A DNA stretch of 64,000 bases from WLMZ01 sp043753895 (GTDB lineage: Bacteria; Actinomycetota; Acidimicrobiia; Acidimicrobiales; Ilumatobacteraceae): NCBI GenBank assembly GCA_043753895.1, contig JAYUWK010000171.1, positions 62,001 to 126,000 of the forward strand. The letters run 5' to 3'. Positions within the stretch are counted from its first letter, which is position 1; each line of letters begins with the position of its first letter. Made by a program: the position numbers and the translations under genes. Under the pieces are notes generated by a model, which did not search any database, had not been told where the DNA came from, and worked only from the letters and a program-made list of their open reading frames with translations. Shown in pieces: positions 8,468-16,748 of this stretch.

Positions 8468-10465
8468 ATGAGCGACTACTTCTTCTACGTATTGCTCGGC
8501 AGCGGTGCCGGGGCGATCATCGCGGCGTTCGGACTCGGGTTGGTGCTCACCTACCAGGGTTCGGGCGTCGTGAACTTCGCCTATGGCGCGATGGCAATGT
8601 GGTCAACCTACGTCTATGCCGATCTGCGCACCGGCGTGTACCCGTTCCCCATTCCTGGGTTGCCTGGCCGATATCACTTCAACGGCGACGTCGGATACCG
8701 ATGGGCGATGGTCATGTCATTGGGCACGGCCGCGCTCATCGGTCTCGGCGCGTACGTTCTGGTGTTCCGTCCACTCCGGCGCGCCCCGGCGCTCGCCAAG
8801 GTGGTGGCGAGTGTCGGTCTGCTCATCGTGTTCATCGCGCTTGTCGAGCGACGCTTCGCTGACACACTCACGATCAGGGTTCCGGGGATCTTGCCACGCG
8901 AACCGGTCACCATCACCGGCAACCTCACCGTGCCGCGTGACGGACTCTGGCTCGCCTTGATCGTGGTCATCGTCACCGCGATCATGTGGACGATCTACCG
9001 CTATACACGGGTCGGGTTGGCCACACGAGCCGCAGCCGAGAACGAAAAGGGCGCGGTCATACTCGGGTTGTCCCCCGACTTCCTGGCCGGGTTGAACTGG
9101 ATGGTAGCCACGGTGGTCGGCAGCTTCATCGCCATCCTCGCCGCGCCGATGATCCAGCTCAGCTCGAGCATCTTCACCTTCGGATTCCTCATCCCCGCAC
9201 TCGGCGCGGCGCTCATCGGCAAGTTCCGTTTCTTCTGGCCCACGGTCATCACCGGCTTCCTGATCGGCATGGTGCAGTCCACCTTCACCAAGCTGCAGAA
9301 CGACCTCAGCTGGTTCCCGAAGTACGGCGCCCGCGAGGGTCTGCCGTTCCTGGTGATCATCATCGCCATGGTCGTACTGGGCGAGCGCTTGCCGGAACGC
9401 GGTTCGGCCGACACGTGGAAACTGCCCAAGGTGCCACTGGCCCACATCACACCCGTCAGCATGCTCTTCCCCGTGGTCGCTGCCGTCGCCGGGCTGCTGT
9501 TACTCGGGCCGTTGTGGCGCGGCGCGATCATGACCACCGTCATCGCATCGGTGCTCGCGCTCGCGCTTGTGGTCATCACCGGCTTCGGTGGGCAGACATC
9601 GCTTGCACAGATCGCGTTCGCTGGAATCGCCGGGTTTTCCCTCTCGAAGTTGGCAATGCATTGGCATGTGCCTTTCCCCTTCGCCCCAATTCTCGCCGCT
9701 CTTGTGGCCACTGCGTTCGGCGTGCTGCTCGGCCTGCCCGCGCTACGCGTACGCGGCACGAACTTGGCAATCATCACGCTCGCCGGCGGAGTTGCAATAT
9801 CCGAATTCGTCTTCAAGAACCCAGCGTACGTCGGCGACAGCACCACCGGCGGCGCGAAGATACCGAACCCGAAACTCGACCGATGGGACTTCGGCCTGGT
9901 GTTGGGCTCGAAATCATCGCGTCCGATCTTCGGCATCTTCCTCGTTGCTGTTGCGTTCGTGCTCTGCATCGCCGTTGCCAACATCCGCCGAAGTTCCACC
10001 GGCCGCAAGATGCTCGCGATTCGTTCGAACGAACGCGCTGCTGCCTCCATCGGCATCAGCGTCGCCTCGACGAAGTTGCTCGTATTCGCTCTGTCTGCGT
10101 TCATCAGCGGCATCGGTGGTTGTCTCGTCGCATACCGATTCGGCACCATCTCCGATGTCTCCTACGGCACGATCGCCTCGCTTACTGCACTTGCGTTCGC
10201 GTACCTCGGTGGCATCACCAGCGTCAGCGGTGCCATCACCGCCGGCATCGTGGGCACCTCCGGCCTTGCGTTCTTTGCGGGCAGCCGCATCTACGGTTCG
10301 TTCGGACGGTGGGAGGCATTCATCGGCGGCGTACTGCTGATCATGACGGCGATCCAGAACCCCGAGGGCATCGCCGGCGCATTCCGGGCCCAAGCCGCCA
10401 CGGCCCGACGCAAGCGGGCCGATGCACAAGCACGCAAGCGCGCGCCGGTCCCCGAACCCGCGTAA
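8468..10465 (+). CDS. Fused LivH-LivM branched-chain amino acid-type ABC permease
   Basis: The protein has 665 residues with two consecutive permease domains. Residues ~1-310 are LivH-like (VLTYQGSGVVNFAYGAMAMW, then LVFRPLRRAPALAKVVASVG). Residues ~330-640 are LivM-like (GFGGQTSLAQIAFAGIAGF, LPALRVRGTNLAIITLAGG, AIRSNERAAASIGI, LAYLGGITSVSGA). Each has about 8-9 membrane segments. The C-terminus is Arg/Lys-rich. It follows the binding-protein gene by 28 bp; no LivG/LivF ATPase gene is nearby, so the ATPases must be encoded elsewhere. Confidence 0.92.
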   Translation: MSDYFFYVLLGSGAGAIIAAFGLGLVLTYQGSGVVNFAYGAMAMWSTYVYADLRTGVYPFPIPGLPGRYHFNGDVGYRWAMVMSLGTAALIGLGAYVLVFRPLRRAPALAKVVASVGLLIVFIALVERRFADTLTIRVPGILPREPVTITGNLTVPRDGLWLALIVVIVTAIMWTIYRYTRVGLATRAAAENEKGAVILGLSPDFLAGLNWMVATVVGSFIAILAAPMIQLSSSIFTFGFLIPALGAALIGKFRFFWPTVITGFLIGMVQSTFTKLQNDLSWFPKYGAREGLPFLVIIIAMVVLGERLPERGSADTWKLPKVPLAHITPVSMLFPVVAAVAGLLLLGPLWRGAIMTTVIASVLALALVVITGFGGQTSLAQIAFAGIAGFSLSKLAMHWHVPFPFAPILAALVATAFGVLLGLPALRVRGTNLAIITLAGGVAISEFVFKNPAYVGDSTTGGAKIPNPKLDRWDFGLVLGSKSSRPIFGIFLVAVAFVLCIAVANIRRSSTGRKMLAIRSNERAAASIGISVASTKLLVFALSAFISGIGGCLVAYRFGTISDVSYGTIASLTALAFAYLGGITSVSGAITAGIVGTSGLAFFAGSRIYGSFGRWEAFIGGVLLIMTAIQNPEGIAGAFRAQAATARRKRADAQARKRAPVPEPA

Positions 10466-10523
10466 TCAAACGTCGCGCTCGCCGCCGTTCCGTGCCACGA
10501 CGCCGTTTTGGGGCACCACCACG

Positions 10524-10599
10524 TGGAGCCCAAGGCGGGAATCGAACCCGCGACCTACGCATTACGAGTGCGTTGCTCTACCGACTGAGCTACCTGGGC
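10524..10599 (-). tRNA. tRNA-Thr (anticodon CGT)
   Basis: Read on the minus strand, it starts GCCCAGGTAGCTCAGTCGGT, has an anticodon arm ACGCA-CTCGTAA-TGCGT, the T-arm GCGGGTTCGATTCCCGC and an acceptor CTTGGGC followed by T and an encoded CCA. All four arms pair. The anticodon CGT reads ACG threonine codons. Confidence 0.96.
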
Positions 10600-10693
10600 G
10601 TGGGAAACAATGCTAGCGGACGTCGGCAGAGCGACCTACCCGGATACGCGGCGGTCCAGATTCATACTCCCTGCTTCACGTCGGCTGAGCGGC

Positions 10694-11218
10694 CTACACC
10701 GATTCCTCGGACGGTGCCATCTTGGTACCCGGCACGTAATAACGCGCGTGCCAAATGCCGCGCGGATCCTCGCCGGGTAACGGCATCCGCCATGTGGACA
10801 CCAGCGTGGTGGGCGCAGTGAGGTCGACGGCACACAGGGCGCGGGGCTGATCGTCGGTACTGTCCACATAGGCGTTCGCCGCGTCGACGGGAATGTAGCG
10901 CGACGCGATCGCACGATAGAGATGCTGCCACAGGCGATCACGACCCGGTTCGTACAGCACCTGCACATGGCCCTGTACCGTCACCTTGCGGTACGGCGCC
11001 TCGTCTTCGTCGACCGAGATTCCTACACGTGCATCGCGCAACATGTTCTGCCAGATCACGGCTGGCTCGCGTGGCGTGAAGCACAACAGATCGCCGTCCA
11101 TGATGAACCACAGTGGTACCACGCGTGGCATACCGCCAGCATCGACGGTGGCGATGCGCGCGAGATGATTCGGTTCGGCAAGGAACGAAAATACTTCGTC
11201 GGTCGACAGCTTCGGCAC
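10694..11218 (-). CDS. PPOX-class (FMN/F420-dependent) split-barrel oxidoreductase
   Basis: This 174-residue protein has LARIATVDAGGMPRVVPLWF, ARVGISVDEDEAPYRKVTVQ and GHVQVLY, the core of pyridoxamine-phosphate-oxidase-like F420/FMN proteins. Members reduce or bind flavin-type cofactors; the substrate is unknown. It ends 95 bp downstream of the tRNA-Thr position on the same strand and starts just after the holB stop. Nothing was recognised in the 10600-10693 gap. Confidence 0.86.
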   Translation of the reverse strand: MPKLSTDEVFSFLAEPNHLARIATVDAGGMPRVVPLWFIMDGDLLCFTPREPAVIWQNMLRDARVGISVDEDEAPYRKVTVQGHVQVLYEPGRDRLWQHLYRAIASRYIPVDAANAYVDSTDDQPRALCAVDLTAPTTLVSTWRMPLPGEDPRGIWHARYYVPGTKMAPSEESV

Positions 11219-11234
11219 GATGTTGGTCTAGCCG

Positions 11235-12284
11235 CTAACGGGTCATCGACGGAAGTCCGAGCAACAGTGCTTGCAACAGCAACGGTTCATTCGGATTGCG
11301 CTCGAGCGCGTCCAACGAGGCGTGGATACGCGAGATCGCCGTCGCCGCTGAGTCCGGTCGTGCGAGCGAGCCGTCGACCAAGGCATCTCGATACGACCGT
11401 GCGAGTGTGGTCAGGCCTGATCGAAGCTCGTCGGTTCGAAGCCGTCGCAGTTCGCGCTTGTGGCGCTCTTCCAAGGTCTTCTTGCCACTGCCCCGTTCGC
11501 CCAGTGCGGCGATACGTTCCTCGAGCGCGACCACCTCTTCGGCTTGCTGCGCGACCAATGGCGCGGCGGCTGTATCGATCGCATCGAGGATCTCTTCGAC
11601 AGTGGCAACAACCACCCGACCCGTGCCATCGAGGCGAGAGGGTGCAGCGGCAAACATCTCGCGGCGAGCGACGAGGTGAGGATCGTTCGCGAGCAGTCGG
11701 GCTCGCGACAGATCGCCCGTCGCTGCCTCGGCCGATTGCTGTGCCCGCTCCGAGTCGATGCCTTCGGCGACCAGCGTGGCAACCACGATATCGTCAGGGA
11801 TCGCGGTGAACTCGATGCGAACACAACGCGAGGCGATGGTCACCAACTCGGGTGGCATGAAATCGGCGAGCACGATGAACACGGTGCTGTCGGGCGGTTC
11901 CTCGATCGTCTTGAGCAGCTTTGCCGCTCCCTCGGCACTGAGTAGATGGAACTCGTCGAGGATGAGCACCTTGCGATCGCTCTCATTCGGGGCGAGCGCG
12001 GCAAGGCGTACGATCTCGCCGGCCTGATCACGCGAGATCGATGGTCCGACACGCGCGAACTCGCGCACGTCAGGGTGCTCGCCGGCGAGCGCGAGGCGGG
12101 CATCGCGATGATCGGCGTTGTCGACACCCGCAAGCAACAGTGCAGCGAACGCGCGGGCCGCCTCGTTCTTCGTGCTGCCGGGCGGCCCTACGAAGAGATA
12201 TGCATGCAATGGATTGACTGCCGATGCCTGCAGCCGTGCAACGGCGCTCGGTTGCCCGACCACGGATTGCCAGACACTCGTCAT
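11235..12284 (-). CDS. holB: DNA polymerase III subunit delta'
   Basis: This 349-residue clamp-loader subunit begins MTSVWQSVVGQPSAVARLQA and contains LHAYLFVGPPGSTKNEAA (degenerate P-loop), HPDV, KVLILDEFHLL, LLKTIEEPPDSTVFIV and SRC at the sensor region. The zinc-binding cysteines found in many delta' subunits are absent. The start at 12284 overlaps the tmk stop by one base (TGATG), the usual tmk-holB arrangement; the long upstream extension in this frame only overlies tmk. Confidence 0.92.
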   Translation of the reverse strand: MTSVWQSVVGQPSAVARLQASAVNPLHAYLFVGPPGSTKNEAARAFAALLLAGVDNADHRDARLALAGEHPDVREFARVGPSISRDQAGEIVRLAALAPNESDRKVLILDEFHLLSAEGAAKLLKTIEEPPDSTVFIVLADFMPPELVTIASRCVRIEFTAIPDDIVVATLVAEGIDSERAQQSAEAATGDLSRARLLANDPHLVARREMFAAAPSRLDGTGRVVVATVEEILDAIDTAAAPLVAQQAEEVVALEERIAALGERGSGKKTLEERHKRELRRLRTDELRSGLTTLARSYRDALVDGSLARPDSAATAISRIHASLDALERNPNEPLLLQALLLGLPSMTR

Positions 12285-12907
12285 CAGATACCCAGTCGGT
12301 CGAGCGTGGCCGCGCGAATATCGTGCGCAACGTCGTCCTTTGTGCGGGTTCCGTCGATGACGACCCAGTGCCAGGGATCGGCAGCGGCCAACTCGGTGAA
12401 GCCGGCGCGAACACGCGCATGAAACGCATCGTCGGCCTGCTCGAAACGATCGAGGTCGCGAAGGCTCATCCGCTCGGCAAGCACCTCGACCGGAACATCG
12501 ATGAGGATCACGAGTTCGGGCCACATGCCGTCGGTGGCCCAATCGCTGATGTGGCGAACCTCGTCGAGGTCCAGTCCACGGCCGTAACCCTGATACGCCA
12601 AGCTCGAGTATGCGCTGCGGTCACTCACCACGTGACGCCCGAGTGCCAATGCTGGGCATACCAACTCCTGGCAGTGCTGGGCGCGATCTGCGGCGATGAG
12701 CAGCGCCTCGGCCTTGTCGGCCAAGTGGGTGTTGGCCGGATCGTGCAACAACGTACGGATCTCGTTGCCGATGTGGGTACCACCAGTTTCGCGGGTGAGC
12801 ACGGCATCGAGCGCAACGGCGAGCCGAGCCGCGTGTGTGCTCTTGCCGCAACCCTCGGCACCCTCCAACGCGATGTAGTGGCCCAGGCTCGTCACGCACA
12901 GCACCAT
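12284..12907 (-). CDS. tmk: Thymidylate kinase
   Basis: This 207-residue enzyme phosphorylates dTMP to dTDP. It shows the P-loop EGAEGCGKST (residues 15-24), the DR motif in VSDRSAYSSLAYQGYGRGL, and the lid-side segment DRFEQADDAFHARVRAGF. It is followed directly by holB and is divergent from the DMT permease gene at 13000. Confidence 0.95.
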   Translation of the reverse strand: MVLCVTSLGHYIALEGAEGCGKSTHAARLAVALDAVLTRETGGTHIGNEIRTLLHDPANTHLADKAEALLIAADRAQHCQELVCPALALGRHVVSDRSAYSSLAYQGYGRGLDLDEVRHISDWATDGMWPELVILIDVPVEVLAERMSLRDLDRFEQADDAFHARVRAGFTELAAADPWHWVVIDGTRTKDDVAHDIRAATLDRLGI

Positions 12908-12966
12908 ATCTGGTCACATCGCGCAGGCGGCGGCGACCCGCCGCTCGAGCGCCACCACGTAACGAG

Positions 12967-12987
12967 GTGTATCATAGAACGGTACAC
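12967..12987. promoter_or_regulatory. Inverted repeat in the tmk/DMT divergent promoter region
   Basis: GTGTA-N11-TACAC at 12967-12987 lies 13 bp before the DMT permease start, in the 92-bp gap between divergent genes. The centre-to-centre half-site distance suits a dimeric regulator. No regulator gene is adjacent, so this is tentative. Confidence 0.3.
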
Positions 12988-12999
12988 TAATCCCAGTAG

Positions 13000-13899
13000 A
13001 TGAGACACGCGCCAATGTGGATACCGATCACCCTATTCGCCGCCGGCTTTCAGACTGCACGCACCGCGATGCAGCAGCGCCTGCGCGCCCTGTTGTCGGT
13101 GAGCGGCGCAGGTTTCGTGCGCTACGTGTACGGCGCGCCGCTGTCGCTGTCAGCCGTGGCCGTTGCTGTGCTCTTCGGTGTTCGATTCCCACATGTCCCG
13201 GCTCACTTCTGGCCGATCATCACCGGAGCCGGCATCGCCCAGATCATCGGCACCATTTGCCTCATTCGCGCCTTCGACGCGCGCGACTACGCGATCGGCA
13301 CCGTGTACTCCAAGACCGAAGTCGTGCAGGTGGCAGTGTTCTCGTTGGTGTTCCTCGGCGAGTCGCTGCGGCCACTCGGTTGGGCGGCCGTCGCGGTCTG
13401 CATGGCGGGCATCGTCGTGCTCGCAACGAAGGGACAGCGGCTCTCGCTGGCCACGTTGCGCGACCCGGCCGGGTTGTACGGCCTCGCCGCCGGAGGGTTG
13501 TTCGGATTAGCTGCGGTGGGTATTCGCGCCTCGTCGAAGTCACTCACCGACAGCCCCACGGTGATGCGCGCGATCGTCACGCTGGCCGCGATGAACACCA
13601 TCCAGACTGTCGTGCACGGCGGCTACCTACTGGCGCGCGAACGCGAACAGATCGGACTGGCGTTCAGGCACTGGCGATCGAGCTCGGTCGTGGGACTGCT
13701 CAGCGTGTGCGGTTCGGCGTGCTGGACAATCGCGTTCACGCTGCAGAACGCGGCACGCGTGCGAACCTTCGGCCAGATCGAACTGCTCTTCACGTTCGTG
13801 GTCGCGCACGTATGGCTGCACGAACGCCACAGCCGCTACGAGATTGCCGCCAGCGGCCTGGTGCTTACCGGTGTCGTCGGCGTGATGCTCTTCGGCTGA
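13000..13899 (+). CDS. EamA/DMT-superfamily transporter
   Basis: The 299-residue protein consists of about ten hydrophobic helices in two repeated halves of five. Typical features are FDARDYAIGTVYSKTEVVQVAVFS with the FLGE motif after helix 4, and the second-half equivalent ELLFTFVVAHVWLHER. These permeases export or import metabolites in the cytoplasmic membrane; the substrate cannot be read from sequence. It converges on topA with a 26-bp gap that holds no obvious terminator. Confidence 0.85.
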   Translation: MRHAPMWIPITLFAAGFQTARTAMQQRLRALLSVSGAGFVRYVYGAPLSLSAVAVAVLFGVRFPHVPAHFWPIITGAGIAQIIGTICLIRAFDARDYAIGTVYSKTEVVQVAVFSLVFLGESLRPLGWAAVAVCMAGIVVLATKGQRLSLATLRDPAGLYGLAAGGLFGLAAVGIRASSKSLTDSPTVMRAIVTLAAMNTIQTVVHGGYLLAREREQIGLAFRHWRSSSVVGLLSVCGSACWTIAFTLQNAARVRTFGQIELLFTFVVAHVWLHERHSRYEIAASGLVLTGVVGVMLFG

Positions 13900-13925
13900 C
13901 CCGCACCCGTGCGACGCAGTGGGGC

Positions 13926-16610
13926 TCAGTCCTTCTTGGCGGTGACCTTCTTCGCAGCCGCCTTCTTCGCCGCGGGCTTCTTGGCCGTGGCCTTCTTCGC
14001 GGCGGCCTTCTTGGGAGCGGCTCGCTTCGCAGCAGCCTTCTTCGTCGCGGTTGCCTTGCGTGCGGGCAGACCACCCTTTTCGATGATAGCTTCGCGCCGC
14101 ACAGCGAGCAGTTCGTAGGCGCGCTCGTTGGGCATTACCTCCAGGCGATCACCCTTACTCAGCGACGCATTGGTCTCGCCGTCGGTGACGTAGACGCCGA
14201 ACTTGCCGTCCTTGGCAACCACGGGTTTGCCGCTGATGGGGTCATCACCGAACTCACGCAACGGACCCTTGGCGGCCAGCGACTGCCCACCGCGCTTGAA
14301 CACTTTCGGGGCTGCGAAAATCAGCAACGCCTGATCGAGGGTGATCTCGAGCAGCTGCTCCTCGCTCGTGATGTTGCGGAAGTCCTTACCCTTTTGCACA
14401 TAGGGGCCATAGCGTCCGTTGTTGGCCACGATCGCCACACCATCGGCCGGATCGACGCCGACCGTGCGCGGCAACTGCAGCAGATCGGTGGCATCGGCGA
14501 GGGTGATGCGCTCGAGCGTCATTGTCTTGAACAAGCTCGCCATACGCGGCTTTTCGAGACCGGGCGGTAGCGCGTCGGGCGTACCCCATTGCACATAAGG
14601 CCCATAACGACCGCTCTTGGCGAACACCGGGAAACCGTCGAGCTCGCCGATGGGTGTGTCGCTCTTGGGTTGCGCCAACAGCGTCAGCGCCATCTCGACG
14701 GTGAGTTCGTCGGGCGTGAGCGTCTCGGGCACGCTGGCAGTGTCGTCACCGCGCTTCACATAGGGTCCGTACTTACCGGGCTTGACCACGATCTCGACAC
14801 CATCGGCATCGTGCCCCAGGGGGAACGTGTTGATCGCTGCTGCATCGATCTCGTCGAGGTTCTCGACCACGAGCCGCTTCAACCCGGGCAGCTGTTCGTC
14901 GCCGTCATCGCCGAAGTAGAACCGCTGCAGCCACTGATCCTTCTTCTGCTCATTGCGCGCGATCGCATCGAGGTCCTCTTCGACGCGCGCCGTGAAGGCG
15001 TAGTCGACCAGACCCTCGAAGTGCTTCTCCATCAGACCGACCACGGCGAACGCGGTCCACGTAGGCACCAGCGCCTGACCCTTCTTCCACACGTAGCCAC
15101 GATCCTGAACGGTCTGGATGATGCTGGCCCATGTGCTGGGACGGCCGATACCAAGTTCTTCGAGGCGCTTGACGATACTGGCCTCGGTGAAACGCGCGGG
15201 CGGCGATGTGGCGTGGCCGTTGGGGGTAATGGACTCTACGGGCACCGACTGGCCCACCGTGAGGGTGGGAAGCAAGGCCTCTTTGTCGTCATCGTTCGCA
15301 GTGTCTTCGTCGGTGGATTCCACATACACCTGGCGGTAGCCGGGGAACGTGATGGTGGTGCCGCTTGCAGCGAACTCGCAGTCCTGCCCGGAGCTCGATG
15401 TGGCCCCAAGTCGCACACTGACCGTGACGCCCGCAGCATCGGCCATCTGCGACGCAAGGGTGCGCTGCCAGATCATGCGGTACAGCGAGAGTTCCTGACC
15501 GTTCAATTCCCCCGCCACCTGATCGGGTGCGCGCAGCGGTGTGGTGGGACGGATGGCCTCGTGGGCCTCCTGTGCGTTCTTGATCTTGCCGGTGAACTGG
15601 CGCGGCCCCTTCGAGAGGAACTGCTGACCATAGGCTCGGCCAACCTCGGCACGAACTGCGGCGAGCGCTTCTTCGCTGAGCATCGCGCTGTCGGTACGCA
15701 TATAGGTGATGAAACCGCGCTCGTACAGACCTTGGGCGATGCGCATCACCTGTGCGGCTCCGAGTCGAAGCTTGCGACCACCCTCTTGCTGCAAGGTGCT
15801 CGTGGTGAACGGTGCCTTGGGGCTACTGCGATAGGGCCTGTCCTCCACCGAGCGAACCGACACGACAGCAGACGACAATCCCGCCGCCAACGTGTGCGCT
15901 TCGTTCTGGCTGACAACGACGACACCCTTCTTCGGATTGCCATCACTTCCGAAATCTTTGCCCGACGCGACCTTGGTGCCATCGAGTGCCACCAACGTTG
16001 CGGTGAACGCGGGGTGTGTACCGGTGAGCAATTCGAGATCCCAGTAACCGGCGGTCACGAACGCGATGCGTTCGCGTTCGCGCTCGACGACGAGCCGGAT
16101 GGTGGGACTCTGCACACGCCCGGCCGACAGGCCTCGGTTCACGCGACGCCACAGCACCGGGCTGACCTCATAGCCGTACAGCCGGTCGAGGATGCGCCGC
16201 GTCTCGGCGGCATCGACAAGTCCGTAGTCGATGCTGCGCGGGTTGTTGACCGCGTTGTCGATAGCGGCTTTGGTGATCTCGTGGAACACCATCCGCTTCA
16301 CCGGCACCTTCGGCTTGAGGTACTCGAGCAGATGCCAGCTGATGGCTTCTCCCTCGCGGTCTTCGTCCGTTGCGAGATAGAGCTCGCTCGCGTCCTTCAG
16401 GGCCGCCCGGAGATCCTTGATCACCACCTTGCCGCGCTCGGTGAGTTCGTAGGTGGGCTTGAAGCCGTTGTCGACATCAACCGCCAAACCCTTGCTCGGG
16501 AGGTCGGCCACATGGCCCACCGAGGCGCGCACGTCGAAGGTGCTGCCGAGGAACTTGGAGATCGTCTTGGCTTTCGCAGGCGACTCCACAATCACGAGGG
16601 GTTTTGACAT
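13926..16610 (-). CDS. topA: DNA topoisomerase I
   Basis: This 894-residue type IA topoisomerase begins MSKPLVIVESPAKAKTISKF. The Toprim acidic triad is in TDEDREGEA (81-89), and the catalytic tyrosine is Y303 in GFITYMRTDS. Four C-terminal repeats built on GRYGPYV/GKFGVYV replace the zinc fingers of the E. coli enzyme. The last ~45 residues are a Lys/Ala tail (AKKA-type repeats), the actinobacterial DNA-binding tail. It relaxes negative supercoils. Confidence 0.97.
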   Translation of the reverse strand: MSKPLVIVESPAKAKTISKFLGSTFDVRASVGHVADLPSKGLAVDVDNGFKPTYELTERGKVVIKDLRAALKDASELYLATDEDREGEAISWHLLEYLKPKVPVKRMVFHEITKAAIDNAVNNPRSIDYGLVDAAETRRILDRLYGYEVSPVLWRRVNRGLSAGRVQSPTIRLVVERERERIAFVTAGYWDLELLTGTHPAFTATLVALDGTKVASGKDFGSDGNPKKGVVVVSQNEAHTLAAGLSSAVVSVRSVEDRPYRSSPKAPFTTSTLQQEGGRKLRLGAAQVMRIAQGLYERGFITYMRTDSAMLSEEALAAVRAEVGRAYGQQFLSKGPRQFTGKIKNAQEAHEAIRPTTPLRAPDQVAGELNGQELSLYRMIWQRTLASQMADAAGVTVSVRLGATSSSGQDCEFAASGTTITFPGYRQVYVESTDEDTANDDDKEALLPTLTVGQSVPVESITPNGHATSPPARFTEASIVKRLEELGIGRPSTWASIIQTVQDRGYVWKKGQALVPTWTAFAVVGLMEKHFEGLVDYAFTARVEEDLDAIARNEQKKDQWLQRFYFGDDGDEQLPGLKRLVVENLDEIDAAAINTFPLGHDADGVEIVVKPGKYGPYVKRGDDTASVPETLTPDELTVEMALTLLAQPKSDTPIGELDGFPVFAKSGRYGPYVQWGTPDALPPGLEKPRMASLFKTMTLERITLADATDLLQLPRTVGVDPADGVAIVANNGRYGPYVQKGKDFRNITSEEQLLEITLDQALLIFAAPKVFKRGGQSLAAKGPLREFGDDPISGKPVVAKDGKFGVYVTDGETNASLSKGDRLEVMPNERAYELLAVRREAIIEKGGLPARKATATKKAAAKRAAPKKAAAKKATAKKPAAKKAAAKKVTAKKD

Positions 16611-16696
16611 GCGACCTATTCGCTAAGGCATGGAAGGGGTCGTTGTCAAGACGAACGACGGTATTGCACGAATGAAATCACCGACGAGGCACCGCA

Positions 16697-16748
16697 ACAG
16701 GTACCAGTGACATGTGCCAGTGACAGGTCTCAGTGACAGGTCTCAGTC
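16697..16748. repeat. Four-copy 13-bp minisatellite
   Basis: Four tandem 13-bp units follow ACAGGTNYCAGTG with small differences (16697, 16710, 16723, 16736). The last unit covers the stop codon of the MMPL gene. The repeat lies in the 132-bp gap between topA and the MMPL gene. Confidence 0.85.

Noticed and set aside
10466..10523. Rho-independent terminator after the permease gene
   Set aside because: Only a short CCACGTGG-centred palindrome is present, without a stable stem and T tract.
14589..16607. 672-codon plus-strand open frame opposite topA
   Set aside because: It mirrors topA codon bias; the minus strand encodes a textbook topoisomerase I.
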